A stretch of 64,000 nucleotides of DNA from Arthrobacter sp. S41 (GCF_004320535.1 NZ_SIHY01000001.1:744001-808000); one strand, 5' to 3'; numbered from the stretch's first letter, positions 42,695-52,488 are shown. Program-made: numbers and translations. The notes: generated from the sequence alone by a model not told the origin.

Positions 42695-43942
42695 ATGAGT
42701 ACTAATGAGCCACAACGACTGGACCTAGAGATCCAGCAGCATTCCTTGGCATCGCCAAGGGTGCTGTTGTGGGGTCAGCATCTAGTCACGGCCATACTGC
42801 TGGTGATTGCGATGCTGCGACAAGTCTCAACGCCAGAGCATCTTTGGGCGGCCGTCCTGGTCTCGGTACTTTTTGCTTGCTGGTACGCCATGGGGTTCAT
42901 TCCATTAACCAACAACAAGATCATCAACAGGCCCGCTTGGTGGTTAGCAATCCTCCTGACCATTTGGATAGTCAGCCTGTTTGTCTCTGCAGAATTCATG
43001 TGGCTAGCTTTTAGCCTCTGGCTCCTGCTGGGACACCAGCTTCCATTTGTACCGTCCATACTGTGGTCCGTTGTGGTCTACGCATTCACATTGATCGCAC
43101 CCTTTCTACACCACGGGGAACTCAGCGTTGCCGCGGCGGCGGGCCCACTGGTCGGTGGCCTTTTCGCTTGGGGCATCTCGCGTGGTTACTTACAGATGGA
43201 ACGCGATGCGCAGGAGCGCACCTCATTGGTCAACTCCCTGATGCGTGCTCAAGAAGAGACATCAGCCTTACAAGAGGAGCTGGCCCGTTCGCAGCATGAA
43301 GCAGGCATAGCAGCCGAGCGTACTCGGCTGGCCCGAGAAATCCATGACACCATTGCTCAGCAGCTTTCCTCAATCGGGTTACATGCAAAAGCCGCAAGCG
43401 CTGCAAGCAACCTCGATGCTGCCAACGAGGCTTTGGAACGGATCGACCATCTCTCCGGGCAGTCCCTGACAGACCTCCGCAGAATCATCGCCGCGCTGGC
43501 TCCAGCAGAACTTGATTCCCAAGCGCTCGCCGGAGCCCTCTCCCGCATCCTTGATGACTTCGCAACAGATTCCGGGGTGAAGAGCAGAGTAGATATTGAG
43601 CCTGGTTTACCCCTGCTCGATCCAAGCCTGCAGATTGCCCTGCTTCGTACCGCGCAGTCAGCCCTGTCCAACGTTCGACGCCATGCACAGGCCACCACTG
43701 TGGTGCTCAGCTTGAGCTACAGTGACGACGAAGTACGCCTAGACATCGTCGATGATGGGCGCGGCTTCACCCCACCGACTGGCAAACTGCAACACAATAC
43801 GCCCGTAGGTGGCTTCGGGCTCACCGCCATGAACCGTCGGCTTAATGAACTTGGCGGAGGATTGGACGTAGAGAGCGCCATTGGCGAGGGTACTGCCCTC
43901 TGCGCTCACCTTCCACTGCACTTTGCAAAGGACAACTCATGA
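42695..43942 (+). CDS. Two-component sensor histidine kinase (HisKA_3 type)
   Basis: 415 residues. About five or six membrane helices occupy residues 25-165 and form the sensor. A coiled-coil linker with ERTRLAREIHDTIAQQLSSIGLHAKAA follows, holding the phospho-accepting His. The ATPase domain has DIVDDGRGFTPP and GGFGLTAMNRRL. NarL/LuxR-partner type. Overlaps the response regulator gene by four bases. The signal is not evident; the membrane-embedded sensor without an extracellular loop suggests cell-envelope stress sensing. Confidence 0.93.
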   Translation: MSTNEPQRLDLEIQQHSLASPRVLLWGQHLVTAILLVIAMLRQVSTPEHLWAAVLVSVLFACWYAMGFIPLTNNKIINRPAWWLAILLTIWIVSLFVSAEFMWLAFSLWLLLGHQLPFVPSILWSVVVYAFTLIAPFLHHGELSVAAAAGPLVGGLFAWGISRGYLQMERDAQERTSLVNSLMRAQEETSALQEELARSQHEAGIAAERTRLAREIHDTIAQQLSSIGLHAKAASAASNLDAANEALERIDHLSGQSLTDLRRIIAALAPAELDSQALAGALSRILDDFATDSGVKSRVDIEPGLPLLDPSLQIALLRTAQSALSNVRRHAQATTVVLSLSYSDDEVRLDIVDDGRGFTPPTGKLQHNTPVGGFGLTAMNRRLNELGGGLDVESAIGEGTALCAHLPLHFAKDNS

Positions 43943-44556
43943 TCAAGATCCTGCTCGTTGATGACCACCCGATTGTTCGCACTGGCCTTCGCGCATTGTT
44001 TGATAATTATGCGGATATCCACGTTGTCGGCGAGGTCTCCACCGGCGAGCAAGCCGTGGGCTTCGTCAAAGACACGGCGGTTGATGTGGTGCTGTGCGAC
44101 CTGCGTTTAGGCGCCGGCATGAATGGTGCACAAACTACCGCTGCCATCCGTAAACGTCCCAAGGCTCCGCAAGTATTGATCTTGACGACCTTTGATAAAG
44201 ATTCAGAGATATTAGCTTGTATTGAAGCTGGGGCCTGCGGTTATCTGCTCAAAGACGTCAGCGCTCAGACCATCGTCGAGTCCCTTCGACAAGCCGCTGC
44301 CGGTCACATGGTGCTAGCCCCAGAAATGACGCTGCGTGTTGTTGAAGGGATGCGCCGACCCAAAGTGGAACTCACTGCTCGTGAACGCGACGTGCTTTTA
44401 CAACTCGCTACCGGTGCGGGCAATAAACAGATCGCCAAAGCGCTCTTTGTTTCCGAAGCTACGGTCAAAACGCATTTGGTTCACATCTTCGACAAGCTCC
44501 AGGCAACCACACGAACCGACGCAATCAATAAGGCTAAGGACCACGGTCTGCTCTAG
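43939..44556 (+). CDS. LuxR/NarL-family response regulator
   Basis: 205 residues. The receiver domain has the acidic pair LLVDDHP, the phosphorylation Asp in VVLCDLRLG (about residue 54) and the conserved Lys in GYLLKDVS. The C-terminal HTH reads LTARERDVLLQLATGAGNKQIAKALFVSEATVKTHLVHIFDKL. It starts within the kinase gene and probably controls the MMPL transporter gene that follows. Confidence 0.95.
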   Translation: MIKILLVDDHPIVRTGLRALFDNYADIHVVGEVSTGEQAVGFVKDTAVDVVLCDLRLGAGMNGAQTTAAIRKRPKAPQVLILTTFDKDSEILACIEAGACGYLLKDVSAQTIVESLRQAAAGHMVLAPEMTLRVVEGMRRPKVELTARERDVLLQLATGAGNKQIAKALFVSEATVKTHLVHIFDKLQATTRTDAINKAKDHGLL

Positions 44557-44593
44557 TTCGCCCCTGGGGCAGAACAACACGCCAATGCCCGTC

Positions 44594-44617
44594 TCAACCT
44601 TTCGGTTGATCTTTTAT
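44594..44617 (+). terminator. Terminator after the response regulator gene
   Basis: TCAACC (44594-44599) pairs with GGTTGA (44604-44609) around TTTC, followed by TCTTTTATT. Short stem but good U-tract. Confidence 0.6.
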
Positions 44618-44667
44618 TCAGCTCATTCCACGATGGATCGAACGGCAAATTCTCGTTAACTGGAACT

Positions 44668-46764
44668 ATGAAAGTTTCAGTTATATCTCGGGTTGCTCAG
44701 TCATTGACCAGCCGCCGCGGCGCCCGCATTTGGGTCGGCGCAATAATCGTTTGTATCGCAATTCTTTTTGGAGCGCTTAGCAGTCTTGAAGCTCCAGCCC
44801 GTTCTGACAGTTCCTTAGTAGACGGCTCAGACTCGGCCAAGGTTCAACAGATCTTGGATGAGAACACCACCTCCAACAACACCACCGCCCTATTGGTCGC
44901 CACGAAGGCTGATAGTTCTGCTCTCACTAATCAAGACAAGAGCGCCCTAGACAGCCAAAGCAAGGCACTGTCCGAGGGTGCAAAGGTTACCGGTGGTCGC
45001 TTCTTGTTCAGCGATGATGAGCAAGCAGCGATGCTCCCGCTTTCCTGGAGCACGGTGTCTACCGAGGCAGACAAACAAACACTGCAGGATATCCGTGATT
45101 GGATTCAACAAAATCCAGTTCAGGGTCTTGATCTGCGAGTCACTGGTTCCACCGCCTTCGCAGTAGATATCACCAATGCGTTCGCAGGGGCCGATTTCAC
45201 CTTGCTGGCAGTCACCGTAAGCATCGTTGCTGTGCTGCTCATCCTCACCTACCGTTCGCCTGTGCTGTGGTTGCTTCCGCTAGCCGTTGTAGGCATAGCC
45301 GACCGTAGCGCCTCGCTGGTAGCTAATCTGTTGGGCAACCTCTGGGGCTTAAGCTTCGACTCAGGCGTGCTCAGTGTCCTAGTCTTCGGTGCAGGTACCA
45401 ACTACGCTCTGTTGTTGATCTCGCGCTACCGCGACGAACTGCACAAGACCGAAGACCATCGCCAGGCACTGAGCAAGGCATGGACTTCCAGCCTCGTAGC
45501 CATCCTGACTTCAAACCTCACCGTCGTCGTTGCGCTATTGACCCTCGGCCTAGCCGTCATGGACGACACTCGTGGACTAGGTATTGTCTGCGCGGCCGGA
45601 CTATTGATCGCTGCAATCTTTGTTCTATTACTTCTGCCTCCCGCACTTGCAATGAGCGGACGCAAAGCCTTCTGGCCATTGATCCCTCGCCCCGGAACAG
45701 AAATCAAAAAAGAGAATTTCTTCGGACGTGCAGCACGAGTAGTAATGCTTCGTCCCGGACTGAACCTGACTGCCTTGGTAGTTCTCTTGCTGGTACTTGC
45801 TAGCGCGCTGGCCGGAACTCGAATCGGTTTGTCGCAGACGGAACAATTCCGTACGCCAACACAGTCGGCTACTGCGATGGAACAACTCTCGGCTCATTTC
45901 CCGGCCGGCGAAGCCCAACCAATTACGGTCCTTGCTCATGCAGATCAAGTTGATGCGCTGAACAGTCAGTTCGCTGGAGTAGAGAACGTGAAGCGTGTGG
46001 GCGCTGCAACGCAGGTAGGAACCTCGGACTGGCAGCAGATTTCCGTCATTCCCGAAGTTGATCCAAACTCAGCTGCGGCGAAGGAGCTAGTGACCGAGCT
46101 TCGCACGCTTACCGCAGATCAAGAGCAAGTACTCATTGGCGGACAAACCGCTGCGCAATTGGACTCACATCAAATGCACTTGCGTGATTTGTATGTGATT
46201 GCCCCATTGATCATGATCATCTGTTTGGTCATGCTCGGATGGCTCACTCGGTCGTGGCGTACAGCCTTAGCACTAGGGTTGGTAAACCTGCTCAGTGCCG
46301 CCGCTGCCGATGGGTTAGGCTCACTGGTTTCCTCACTCGTCTTTGACGCCAAGGCCCTGGACGTTCAGGTTCCACTCCTCGCCTTCGTCTTCTTGGTGGC
46401 GTTGGGTGTGGACTACACGATCTTCTTCACTCATCGGGTCCAACAAGACGCTCAAGACCTTGAACTCCGCAAAGCAGTAGTGCAGGCAGCAAGCCGCACC
46501 GGGTCAGTGATCACCAGCGCAGGCTTGGTTCTGGCGGGAGTCTTCGCAGCGTTGGCTACCTTGCCGCTCACCGTGCTGGGTCAGCTGGGCTTGATTGTCG
46601 GACTTGGCGTCTTACTCGACACCTTTGTTGTCCGAACGCTATTGCTCCCAGCGCTCTTCTCCGTATTGGGTTCAGCCAAGCGACCAATATTCGGCAAATC
46701 ATCGTCCTCTGCAGAAGCTACTGCATATTCATCAGCTCTCAAAGAAAGTGAAATCAATGCGTAA
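44668..46764 (+). CDS. MMPL/RND-family transporter
   Basis: 698 residues with two repeats, each a membrane helix, a large extracytoplasmic loop and a bundle of helices. LLAVTVSIVAVLLILTYRSPVLWLLPL lies near residue 180 and VFGAGTNYALLLISRYRDEL in the first repeat. ALGVDYTIFFTHRVQQ is in the second, carrying the conserved Asp and Tyr of MmpL proton relays. Exports lipids or drugs by proton motive force. Lies directly downstream of a two-component system and overlaps the DUF2871 gene by 8 bp. The substrate is unknown. Confidence 0.93.
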   Translation: MKVSVISRVAQSLTSRRGARIWVGAIIVCIAILFGALSSLEAPARSDSSLVDGSDSAKVQQILDENTTSNNTTALLVATKADSSALTNQDKSALDSQSKALSEGAKVTGGRFLFSDDEQAAMLPLSWSTVSTEADKQTLQDIRDWIQQNPVQGLDLRVTGSTAFAVDITNAFAGADFTLLAVTVSIVAVLLILTYRSPVLWLLPLAVVGIADRSASLVANLLGNLWGLSFDSGVLSVLVFGAGTNYALLLISRYRDELHKTEDHRQALSKAWTSSLVAILTSNLTVVVALLTLGLAVMDDTRGLGIVCAAGLLIAAIFVLLLLPPALAMSGRKAFWPLIPRPGTEIKKENFFGRAARVVMLRPGLNLTALVVLLLVLASALAGTRIGLSQTEQFRTPTQSATAMEQLSAHFPAGEAQPITVLAHADQVDALNSQFAGVENVKRVGAATQVGTSDWQQISVIPEVDPNSAAAKELVTELRTLTADQEQVLIGGQTAAQLDSHQMHLRDLYVIAPLIMIICLVMLGWLTRSWRTALALGLVNLLSAAAADGLGSLVSSLVFDAKALDVQVPLLAFVFLVALGVDYTIFFTHRVQQDAQDLELRKAVVQAASRTGSVITSAGLVLAGVFAALATLPLTVLGQLGLIVGLGVLLDTFVVRTLLLPALFSVLGSAKRPIFGKSSSSAEATAYSSALKESEINA

Positions 46765-47200
46765 GCTCGTCAACTTCTCCTTCATCTACATGATCCTCGG
46801 CGTCGCTTCAGGATTGTTCTACCGCGAATTCACCAAAATCAATCACTTCCCCGAAGGCCAGGCAACCCAGCTCTCGGTAGTGCACACACACTTGCTGATA
46901 CTCGGCTTCATGATGCTCCTGTTGGTCCTACTTTTGGAAAAGGCGTTCACGCTGAGCAAGCACCGCAAGATGTTTGCATGGTTCATGGGTACCTACAACG
47001 TCGGTGTTGTTCTGACCGCCGGCATGCAGCTAACCCACGGCATCATGACCGTGCTAGGAATTGAATCATCTGCCATGATTTCTGGCATCGCGGGTCTAGG
47101 CCACATGTCAATCACTGCGGGCATGATCCTGCTGTTCATCATGCTTCGCCGTAACGTGACCGAAGACAAAACCATCGAAAAGGCTGCGGTTGCGAGCTAG
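46757..47200 (+). CDS. DUF2871 membrane protein
   Basis: 147 residues from ATG 46757. Four membrane helices: FSFIYMILGVASGLFYREF, LSVVHTHLLILGFMMLLLVLL, GTYNVGVVLTAGMQL and GLGHMSITAGMILLFIML. The conserved histidine-rich VVHTHLLILGF and GLGHMSITAG motifs are typical of this family, which resembles heme-copper-oxidase-like helices. Role unknown. Overlap with the MMPL gene suggests a joint function at the membrane. Confidence 0.88.
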   Translation: MRKLVNFSFIYMILGVASGLFYREFTKINHFPEGQATQLSVVHTHLLILGFMMLLLVLLLEKAFTLSKHRKMFAWFMGTYNVGVVLTAGMQLTHGIMTVLGIESSAMISGIAGLGHMSITAGMILLFIMLRRNVTEDKTIEKAAVAS

Positions 47201-47229
47201 ACGGTAACCAAGGAAAAGCGACTATTGAA

Positions 47230-47262
47230 ACAGCTCAGGCACTTAGTGCCTGAGCTGTTGTC
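47230..47262 (+). terminator. Terminator after the MMPL-DUF2871 unit
   Basis: ACAGCTCAGGCAC / GTGCCTGAGCTGT, perfect 13-bp arms around TTA, followed by TGTCTTTCC. Confidence 0.82.
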
Positions 47263-47342
47263 TTTCCTGAGACGTTTTCTTCCCATACTGGGGTGTGTCC
47301 CTGCTATAAATTGAGGCAACAGCGTTCTCCGGAGGGGCAAAA

Positions 47343-48577
47343 TTGAACAACGCATTATTCTCGATTGTAGATACAGAGACCACAGGGCTCTTTCCCGGAG
47401 GCAACGATCGCATCGCCGAAATTGCGATTGTCACCATGACTCGGTCGGGAGAGATCGTTGAACGATGGGAAACGCTGATAAATCCCCAGCGCGACCTTGG
47501 CAAACAATCAATTCATGGAATCCAGAGTCGCGACATACTGGCCGCTCCGACCTTCCAACAAGTCGCGGAAGAACTCCATTGGAGGCTCTCGGTACGGTTC
47601 TAGTCGCTCACAACCTTTCGTTTGACGCTCGATTCCTTGAAACGGAATTCCGAAATACTTCCGTACCTGTTCCAGTTGATTTTCTAGACCAGGGTATTTG
47701 CACCATGCGAATGTCGCATCGATATTTGCAGGGCGCTGGCCGGTCTCTGCAGGACTGTTGCGACTCATTTGGCATCGAACTGCAAAACTCCCACAGCGCT
47801 GCAGGTGACGCCGCAGCTACCGCGGTGCTACTGGCTCGTTACATGGAACTAGATCCTGACGAACGCGAATGGGACACCAAACTACAATTTGCATCGGCCG
47901 CTGCCTGGTTTTCTTCAGAACCCCAAAATCGAATCGTTCCCGTGATTCGCCAATCGACTTCCAAGAAACCCACAGAGCATTTTCTCGAAAAGCTGGCGGG
48001 TGAACTTCCCGAGTTTCTCGGGACTGGATCAGAAGAAAACTATCTAGCGCTACTAGATCTGGCACTCATGGATCGATACCTCTCAGCTCACGAAGAATCG
48101 CAATTGATTCAAGCTGCTCAGGAAATCGGATTAGACAAAGATCGTGCTCTGGCACTGCACAAAATCTATTTTCAGCAGCTCGTTGATACCGCTTGTTCAG
48201 ACGGAATTCTCACCGATGAGGAAATCAAGGATCTCGAAAAGGTCATCACTTTGCTTGGACTGCCGCAGACACTGATCGATTCGGTTCGAGATCGGCCAGC
48301 TGAGTTCGAATCCAACAAGCGTCCTCCGCTTGGACACCAGAGCGCAGGAATCGCACCCGGATCCTTGGTCGTCTTAACTGGAGACATGAGTCAACCGCGC
48401 TCGGATATCGAGGCAAAGCTTAGTTCCGCTGGATACACGCCACACAGAGCGATAACGAAAAAGGTAGCGTTATTGGTTGCCGCTGACCCTGACTCGCTTT
48501 CGGGTAAGGCCAAAAAGGCCCGGGACTACGGAATACCAGTAGTCGGCGAGGACTATCTATGGAAGACGCTGCTGTAA
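47343..48577 (+). pseudogene. Frameshifted DnaQ-like exonuclease / TerB-like / BRCT protein
   Basis: The product is split between two frames. A TTG start at 47343 (GGAGG seven bases upstream) gives NNALFSIVDTETTGLFPGG (ExoI DEDD motif), continuing to FQQVAEELHWRL, then reaches a stop at 47601. In the -1 frame the protein resumes as GTVLVAHNLSFDARFLETEF (ExoII) and HSAAGDAAATAVLLARYME (ExoIII). A helical TerB-like region and a C-terminal BRCT domain (SLVVLTGDMSQPRSDIEAKLSSAGY...) follow to 48577. Joined, it would be about 411 residues and complete. One base appears deleted between about 47578 and 47592; no slippery heptamer is present. Likely an inactivated or mis-sequenced repair nuclease; rest of the frame shows no other decay. 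Confidence 0.8.
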
Positions 48578-48600
48578 CTCACGAACGTAGGCAAATACAC

Positions 48601-48648
48601 CAATGGCGGTGACTGCTAGCAATTTCTTGCTAGCGGCCACCGCCATTG
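48601..48648. terminator. Stem-loop between convergent genes
   Basis: Outer stem CAATGGCGGTG / CACCGCCATTG and inner stem GCTAGCAA / TTGCTAGC with loop TTTC. Likely bidirectional terminator between the exonuclease and fpr genes; no long U-tract. Confidence 0.7.
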
Positions 48649-48671
48649 AGCACCAGAGTCTGGGGTAAAGC

Positions 48672-50126
48672 TTACAGACTCTCAGCTAATTTTTTTGCGC
48701 GGGAGATTTCCAAGAGCTCTTCACGCTCTACAACCTTCACGCGGTCACGGGTGATGTCACCGAAGCGAGTGGAGACGGTGCCTGCGGACGCGCCCAGGTC
48801 CTTCTCGTGCTCATCCAAGGTCTTCCAGCCGTCCCAATCCGAGTAAGCAACTTCGCGGCTTTCAAGCAGCTCAGAAATCGACTCTGTCGACTCTGGCTGA
48901 GCCAGGTTGCCCAAATCTTCAAGCAGGTGGGTGATGGTCTCAAGAGCGTCGCCCTTAGTGTGACCGATCAGGCCGATAGGTCCACGCTTGATCCAACCAG
49001 TAGCGTACAGGCCAGTTACATGGGTACCTGCTGCGTCAAGAACGCGGCCTTCCACGTTTGGAAGAACACCCTTGGCGCCGTCGTATTCGATTTCTTCAAC
49101 TGCGGAGCCGAAGTAACCAACTGCACGGTAGATAGCCTGCAGTGGGTAGTCAACAAACTCGCCGGTGCCGCGGGCGCCGCCGTTTCCATCAAGTTCGTTG
49201 CGCTCTACCTGCAGACCGGTAACCTTGCCGTCTTCGCCGAGAACCTCAACTGGGGACTGCAAGAAGTGCAGGTGCAGGCGACGTGAAGCGCTTGGTTCCT
49301 CTTCACGTTCCTCCTGCTCAATGAGCCAGTTGGTCAAGGTGGAGACCATGGTCTTGGTCTGGTTGTTGCTCTTCATAGCTTCATCCGAAGCCTTGTCGAA
49401 CTCAAAGTCCTCTGGGTAAAGGACGATGTCTACATCCTTGGAGTGCGAAAGTTCGCGCAATTCCAGTGGGGTGAACTTCACCTGAGCTGGACCACGACGG
49501 CCAAAGACGTGCACGTCGGTCACGGCGGAGTCATTGAGCTGCTCGTAGATGTGCTCAGGAATCTCCGTTTCCAACAGCTGGTCAGCGTGCTTGGAGAGGA
49601 TACGTGCCACGTCCAAGGCAACGTTGCCGTTACCGATAACAGCAACTTCCTTGGCCGAAAGATCCCAGTTCTTATCAGCATCTGGGTGTGCGTCGTACCA
49701 AGAAACGAAGTCTGCACCGCCGAAGGATCCTTCGAAGTCGATGCCTGGGATATTCAGGTCCGCATCCTTCTGGGCGCCGGTGGAGATGATCACGGCGTCG
49801 TAGCGTGCTCGTAGATCTTCTAGGCTGATGTCGCGGCCAAGGCCAACGTTGCCGTAGAAATCGATCCAGTCATTATTAAGCACCTTGTGCAAAGCGTTGA
49901 TAATGCCCTTGATGCGCGGGTGATCCGGGGACACACCGTAGCGGATCAGACCGAAAGGAGTAGGCAACTCATCGAAGAGGTCTACATGTAGCTTCAGTTC
50001 ACCCGAGGCGACTGGCTGGCTCTTGTTCAGCAGGTCCGCGGCGTAGATGCCAGCAGGACCGGCGCCAACAATGGCTACACGCAGTGCGCGGGAGTTTAGG
50101 TGCTCTGGGACGATAATTTCACTCAT
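48672..50126 (-). CDS. fprA: Ferredoxin-NADP+ reductase (FprA/adrenodoxin reductase type)
   Basis: 484 residues from ATG 50126 (GAGAAG seven bases upstream). FAD-binding VAIVGAGPAGIYAADLL at the N-terminus and NADP-binding VIGNGNVALDVARIL near residue 165, then FGRRGPAQVKFTPLELREL and a terminal TGWIKRGPIGLIGHTKGDALET. Supplies reduced ferredoxin; its place at the end of the sulfate assimilation operon implies electron supply to the ferredoxin-dependent sulfite reductase. Confidence 0.93.
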   Translation of the reverse strand: MSEIIVPEHLNSRALRVAIVGAGPAGIYAADLLNKSQPVASGELKLHVDLFDELPTPFGLIRYGVSPDHPRIKGIINALHKVLNNDWIDFYGNVGLGRDISLEDLRARYDAVIISTGAQKDADLNIPGIDFEGSFGGADFVSWYDAHPDADKNWDLSAKEVAVIGNGNVALDVARILSKHADQLLETEIPEHIYEQLNDSAVTDVHVFGRRGPAQVKFTPLELRELSHSKDVDIVLYPEDFEFDKASDEAMKSNNQTKTMVSTLTNWLIEQEEREEEPSASRRLHLHFLQSPVEVLGEDGKVTGLQVERNELDGNGGARGTGEFVDYPLQAIYRAVGYFGSAVEEIEYDGAKGVLPNVEGRVLDAAGTHVTGLYATGWIKRGPIGLIGHTKGDALETITHLLEDLGNLAQPESTESISELLESREVAYSDWDGWKTLDEHEKDLGASAGTVSTRFGDITRDRVKVVEREELLEISRAKKLAESL

Positions 50127-50143
50127 CAAACAACTTCTCTTTC

Positions 50144-50923
50144 TTAGTCAACGAATGAGGCCGGCTCGGTGGCATCGGCGTTCTCTAGCGGCAGGAGGTC
50201 TACCAGTTGGTCGGAGGCTTCCGGGGCTAGCCGAACGACATCACCAATAACGATGACGGCCGGATTCGCCACTGCGGCCTTGCGGGCGCGCACTACAATC
50301 TCTTCTAGCGTACCGATAGTTGTGCGTTGCGTCTGTGAGTAACCTCGCTCAACTATCGCAATCGGCGTACTTGACGGCAAACCTCGGGTAAGCAATGTCT
50401 CAACAATTAGTGGCAAATTAGATACGCCCATCAGCACCGCCAGGGTGTGATCAGAGCGAACCGGAACATCTGCAAGTTCAGTGTGACCACTAACTACGGT
50501 GAATCCAGTGGCGATCCCCCGGTGAGTGACAGGAATTCCTGCAGCACCCGGCACCGAAATCGCGCTGGTGACACCAGGAATCACGCGAGTGGAAATTCCG
50601 TATTTGGCTGCGTAAAGCACTTCTTCGCCGCCACGGCCCAAAACAAATGGGTCCCCGCCCTTGAGGCGAACAACGTGCTTGCCTTCCAGCGCGTATTTGA
50701 CCAGCAGTTCGTTGGTCTCGTCTTGGGTCTTCACGTGACAGCCCGGGCCCTTGCCCACATCGATGACGGCAACATCATCTGAGAGGTCTGCCAACAATGC
50801 GGTGGGACCCAAACGGTCTGCCAGAACAACATCTGCGGAAAGCAAAGCCTTGTATCCGGCTACGGTGATCAGCTCTGGATCTCCCGGGCCACCACCAATA
50901 AGGGTGATATGTCCTTTAGCCAT
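50144..50923 (-). CDS. cobA: Uroporphyrinogen-III C-methyltransferase
   Basis: 259 residues, single-domain SUMT. SAM-binding ITLIGGGPGDPELITVAG, VVRLKGGDPFVLGRGGEE and TVVSGHTELADVPVRSDHTLAVLMGVSNL are the family blocks. Converts uroporphyrinogen III to precorrin-2, first step towards siroheme, the cofactor of sulfite reductase. Overlaps the upstream ABC permease gene by 8 bp. Confidence 0.95.
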   Translation of the reverse strand: MAKGHITLIGGGPGDPELITVAGYKALLSADVVLADRLGPTALLADLSDDVAVIDVGKGPGCHVKTQDETNELLVKYALEGKHVVRLKGGDPFVLGRGGEEVLYAAKYGISTRVIPGVTSAISVPGAAGIPVTHRGIATGFTVVSGHTELADVPVRSDHTLAVLMGVSNLPLIVETLLTRGLPSSTPIAIVERGYSQTQRTTIGTLEEIVVRARKAAVANPAVIVIGDVVRLAPEASDQLVDLLPLENADATEPASFVD

Positions 50924-51773
50924 TGCTCTCCCCCGTACGGCTCATGCCACGGTCACGCAATAGTTTGCGTTCAATAGGAGCGAAGACGGCCAATTCAATG
51001 AGTACACCAACCAACAGGATGGTGAGAATCACCAGCATAACCAGCGAAAGATCTGCCAAGTCGCGTCCTCGTTGAAGCAATGAGCCAACGCCCAGGGCCA
51101 ACGAACCACCAACGGCAATGAGTTCTGCAGCCATCAATGAACGCCAAGCAAATGCCCAGCCCTGACGTAGACCAGCTACGTACCCAGGCATAGCTGCTGG
51201 TAACTCAATGTGCAGCATGTGCTCCCACTTGGAAGCACCGAGCACCTTGGACAGCGACTTGTACTGCGAAGGAATCATGTCAATGCCCGAAAGCAAGCCA
51301 TTGATAATCGATGGAATCGCACCCAGCAACAGCACCGTGTAAATGGTTGCGTCGCTGAGACCAAAAAGAATAATGGCTGCTGGCACCCACGCGATAGACG
51401 GCAAAACCTGCATAGCCGAAACCAACGGGCCCACGCCCTTGCGCAGCAATGGCTGGTGCGCAAGGAGCAAAGCTAACGGTGTTGAGATCACCACGGCAAT
51501 CACAAATCCGCTCACTGCGCGGAAGAGTGAATTGCCCACAGCCGATACAAGCGAACCGTCGGCAAGCAGCTGCGGAAGCTTTTGCGCCACAGATATTGGA
51601 CCTGGGAACAAGTCTTCACGCAGCGGGCTAACCCACGAAACGATCTGCCACAGGCTCACCAGTACTACCACGGTAAGCAACGGAGCAACCAGTGCATCGA
51701 GCCGGCCACTAGGGCGCAGCTTGAGGGCAAGCACGGGCTTCAACTTAGTTCGAGATTCGGTCATTGAGCTCAT
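50916..51773 (-). CDS. ABC transporter permease, NitT/TauT (sulfonate) type
   Basis: 285 residues with about six membrane helices. The C-terminal loop EAA-like motif SKVLGASKWEHMLHIELPAAMPGYVAGLRQGWAFAW is characteristic of SsuC/TauC/NrtB permeases. Its start lies inside the 3' end of the ATPase gene (29-base overlap). Part of a transporter for sulfonate or, given the operon, sulfate. Confidence 0.92.
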   Translation of the reverse strand: MSSMTESRTKLKPVLALKLRPSGRLDALVAPLLTVVVLVSLWQIVSWVSPLREDLFPGPISVAQKLPQLLADGSLVSAVGNSLFRAVSGFVIAVVISTPLALLLAHQPLLRKGVGPLVSAMQVLPSIAWVPAAIILFGLSDATIYTVLLLGAIPSIINGLLSGIDMIPSQYKSLSKVLGASKWEHMLHIELPAAMPGYVAGLRQGWAFAWRSLMAAELIAVGGSLALGVGSLLQRGRDLADLSLVMLVILTILLVGVLIELAVFAPIERKLLRDRGMSRTGESNG

Positions 51774-52488
51774 GTTTCCGTTGCTCCTTCCTTAGGATCG
51801 TGGTCAGTTCATCGGCCAGGGCCGCTGCTTGGGTCGGGTTATTGCGTAGCTCATCGGTGATGCGCCGGGTTTCCAGGATGCGTCCCGGGTGGGAGGAGAG
51901 CACCAGAATTCGACCGGAGAGTCGAATCGCTTCGCGTACATTGTGAGTCACGAAGATGATGGTCTTGCCCGTCTGTTCCCACAACGAGCGCAGTTGTTCG
52001 TGCAACATGTCACGGGTTATCGCGTCAAGAGCCGCAAATGGCTCATCCATCAAGAGAACCTGTCGGTCCTGAGCCAAGGCTCGGGCTAGGGCCACTCGCT
52101 GACGCATACCGCCTGACAGCTCATGCGGTTTTTTGTTGCTGGCATGTCCTAGCTGGACCAGCTTGAGCAGTTCTTCAACTCGCGCTCCGCGTTTGTCCGC
52201 CGGATGTCCGGCAAGCTTTAACGCCAAATCGACATTTTCACTCGCGGTGAGCCATGGCAGCAGGTTCGCGTCCTGGAACATGAATGCTGCGCCATCTTTG
52301 GGAACTTCGAGCCAGCCCGAGGTTGGTGCAAGGAGACCAGCAATCATGTTCAGCAACGAGGACTTGCCACAGCCCGAGGCACCGAGGACGGCAATAAATT
52401 CGCCGTCTTCAATTTCTGTGCTGAGCCGGTCGATAACCAGCCCGGTACCCGGGTAGCTCAGGGAAACTTCATTTAGCAGAACTCCCAT
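51745..52488 (-). CDS. ABC transporter ATP-binding protein, NitT/TauT type
   Basis: 247 residues. Walker A GASGCGKSSLLN (about residue 37), Q-loop, signature LSGGMRQRVALARAL and Walker B VLLMDEPFAALD, with the switch His in IIFVTHNVREAIRLSGRIL. SsuB/TauB-like. Begins at the same base where the substrate-binding gene stops. Confidence 0.94.
   Translation of the reverse strand: MGVLLNEVSLSYPGTGLVIDRLSTEIEDGEFIAVLGASGCGKSSLLNMIAGLLAPTSGWLEVPKDGAAFMFQDANLLPWLTASENVDLALKLAGHPADKRGARVEELLKLVQLGHASNKKPHELSGGMRQRVALARALAQDRQVLLMDEPFAALDAITRDMLHEQLRSLWEQTGKTIIFVTHNVREAIRLSGRILVLSSHPGRILETRRITDELRNNPTQAAALADELTTILRKEQRKHELNDRISN

Noticed and set aside
47343-48577. Programmed -1 frameshift in the exonuclease gene
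   Set aside because: No X-XXY-YYZ slippery heptamer or downstream pseudoknot is visible at the junction; a simple indel fits better.
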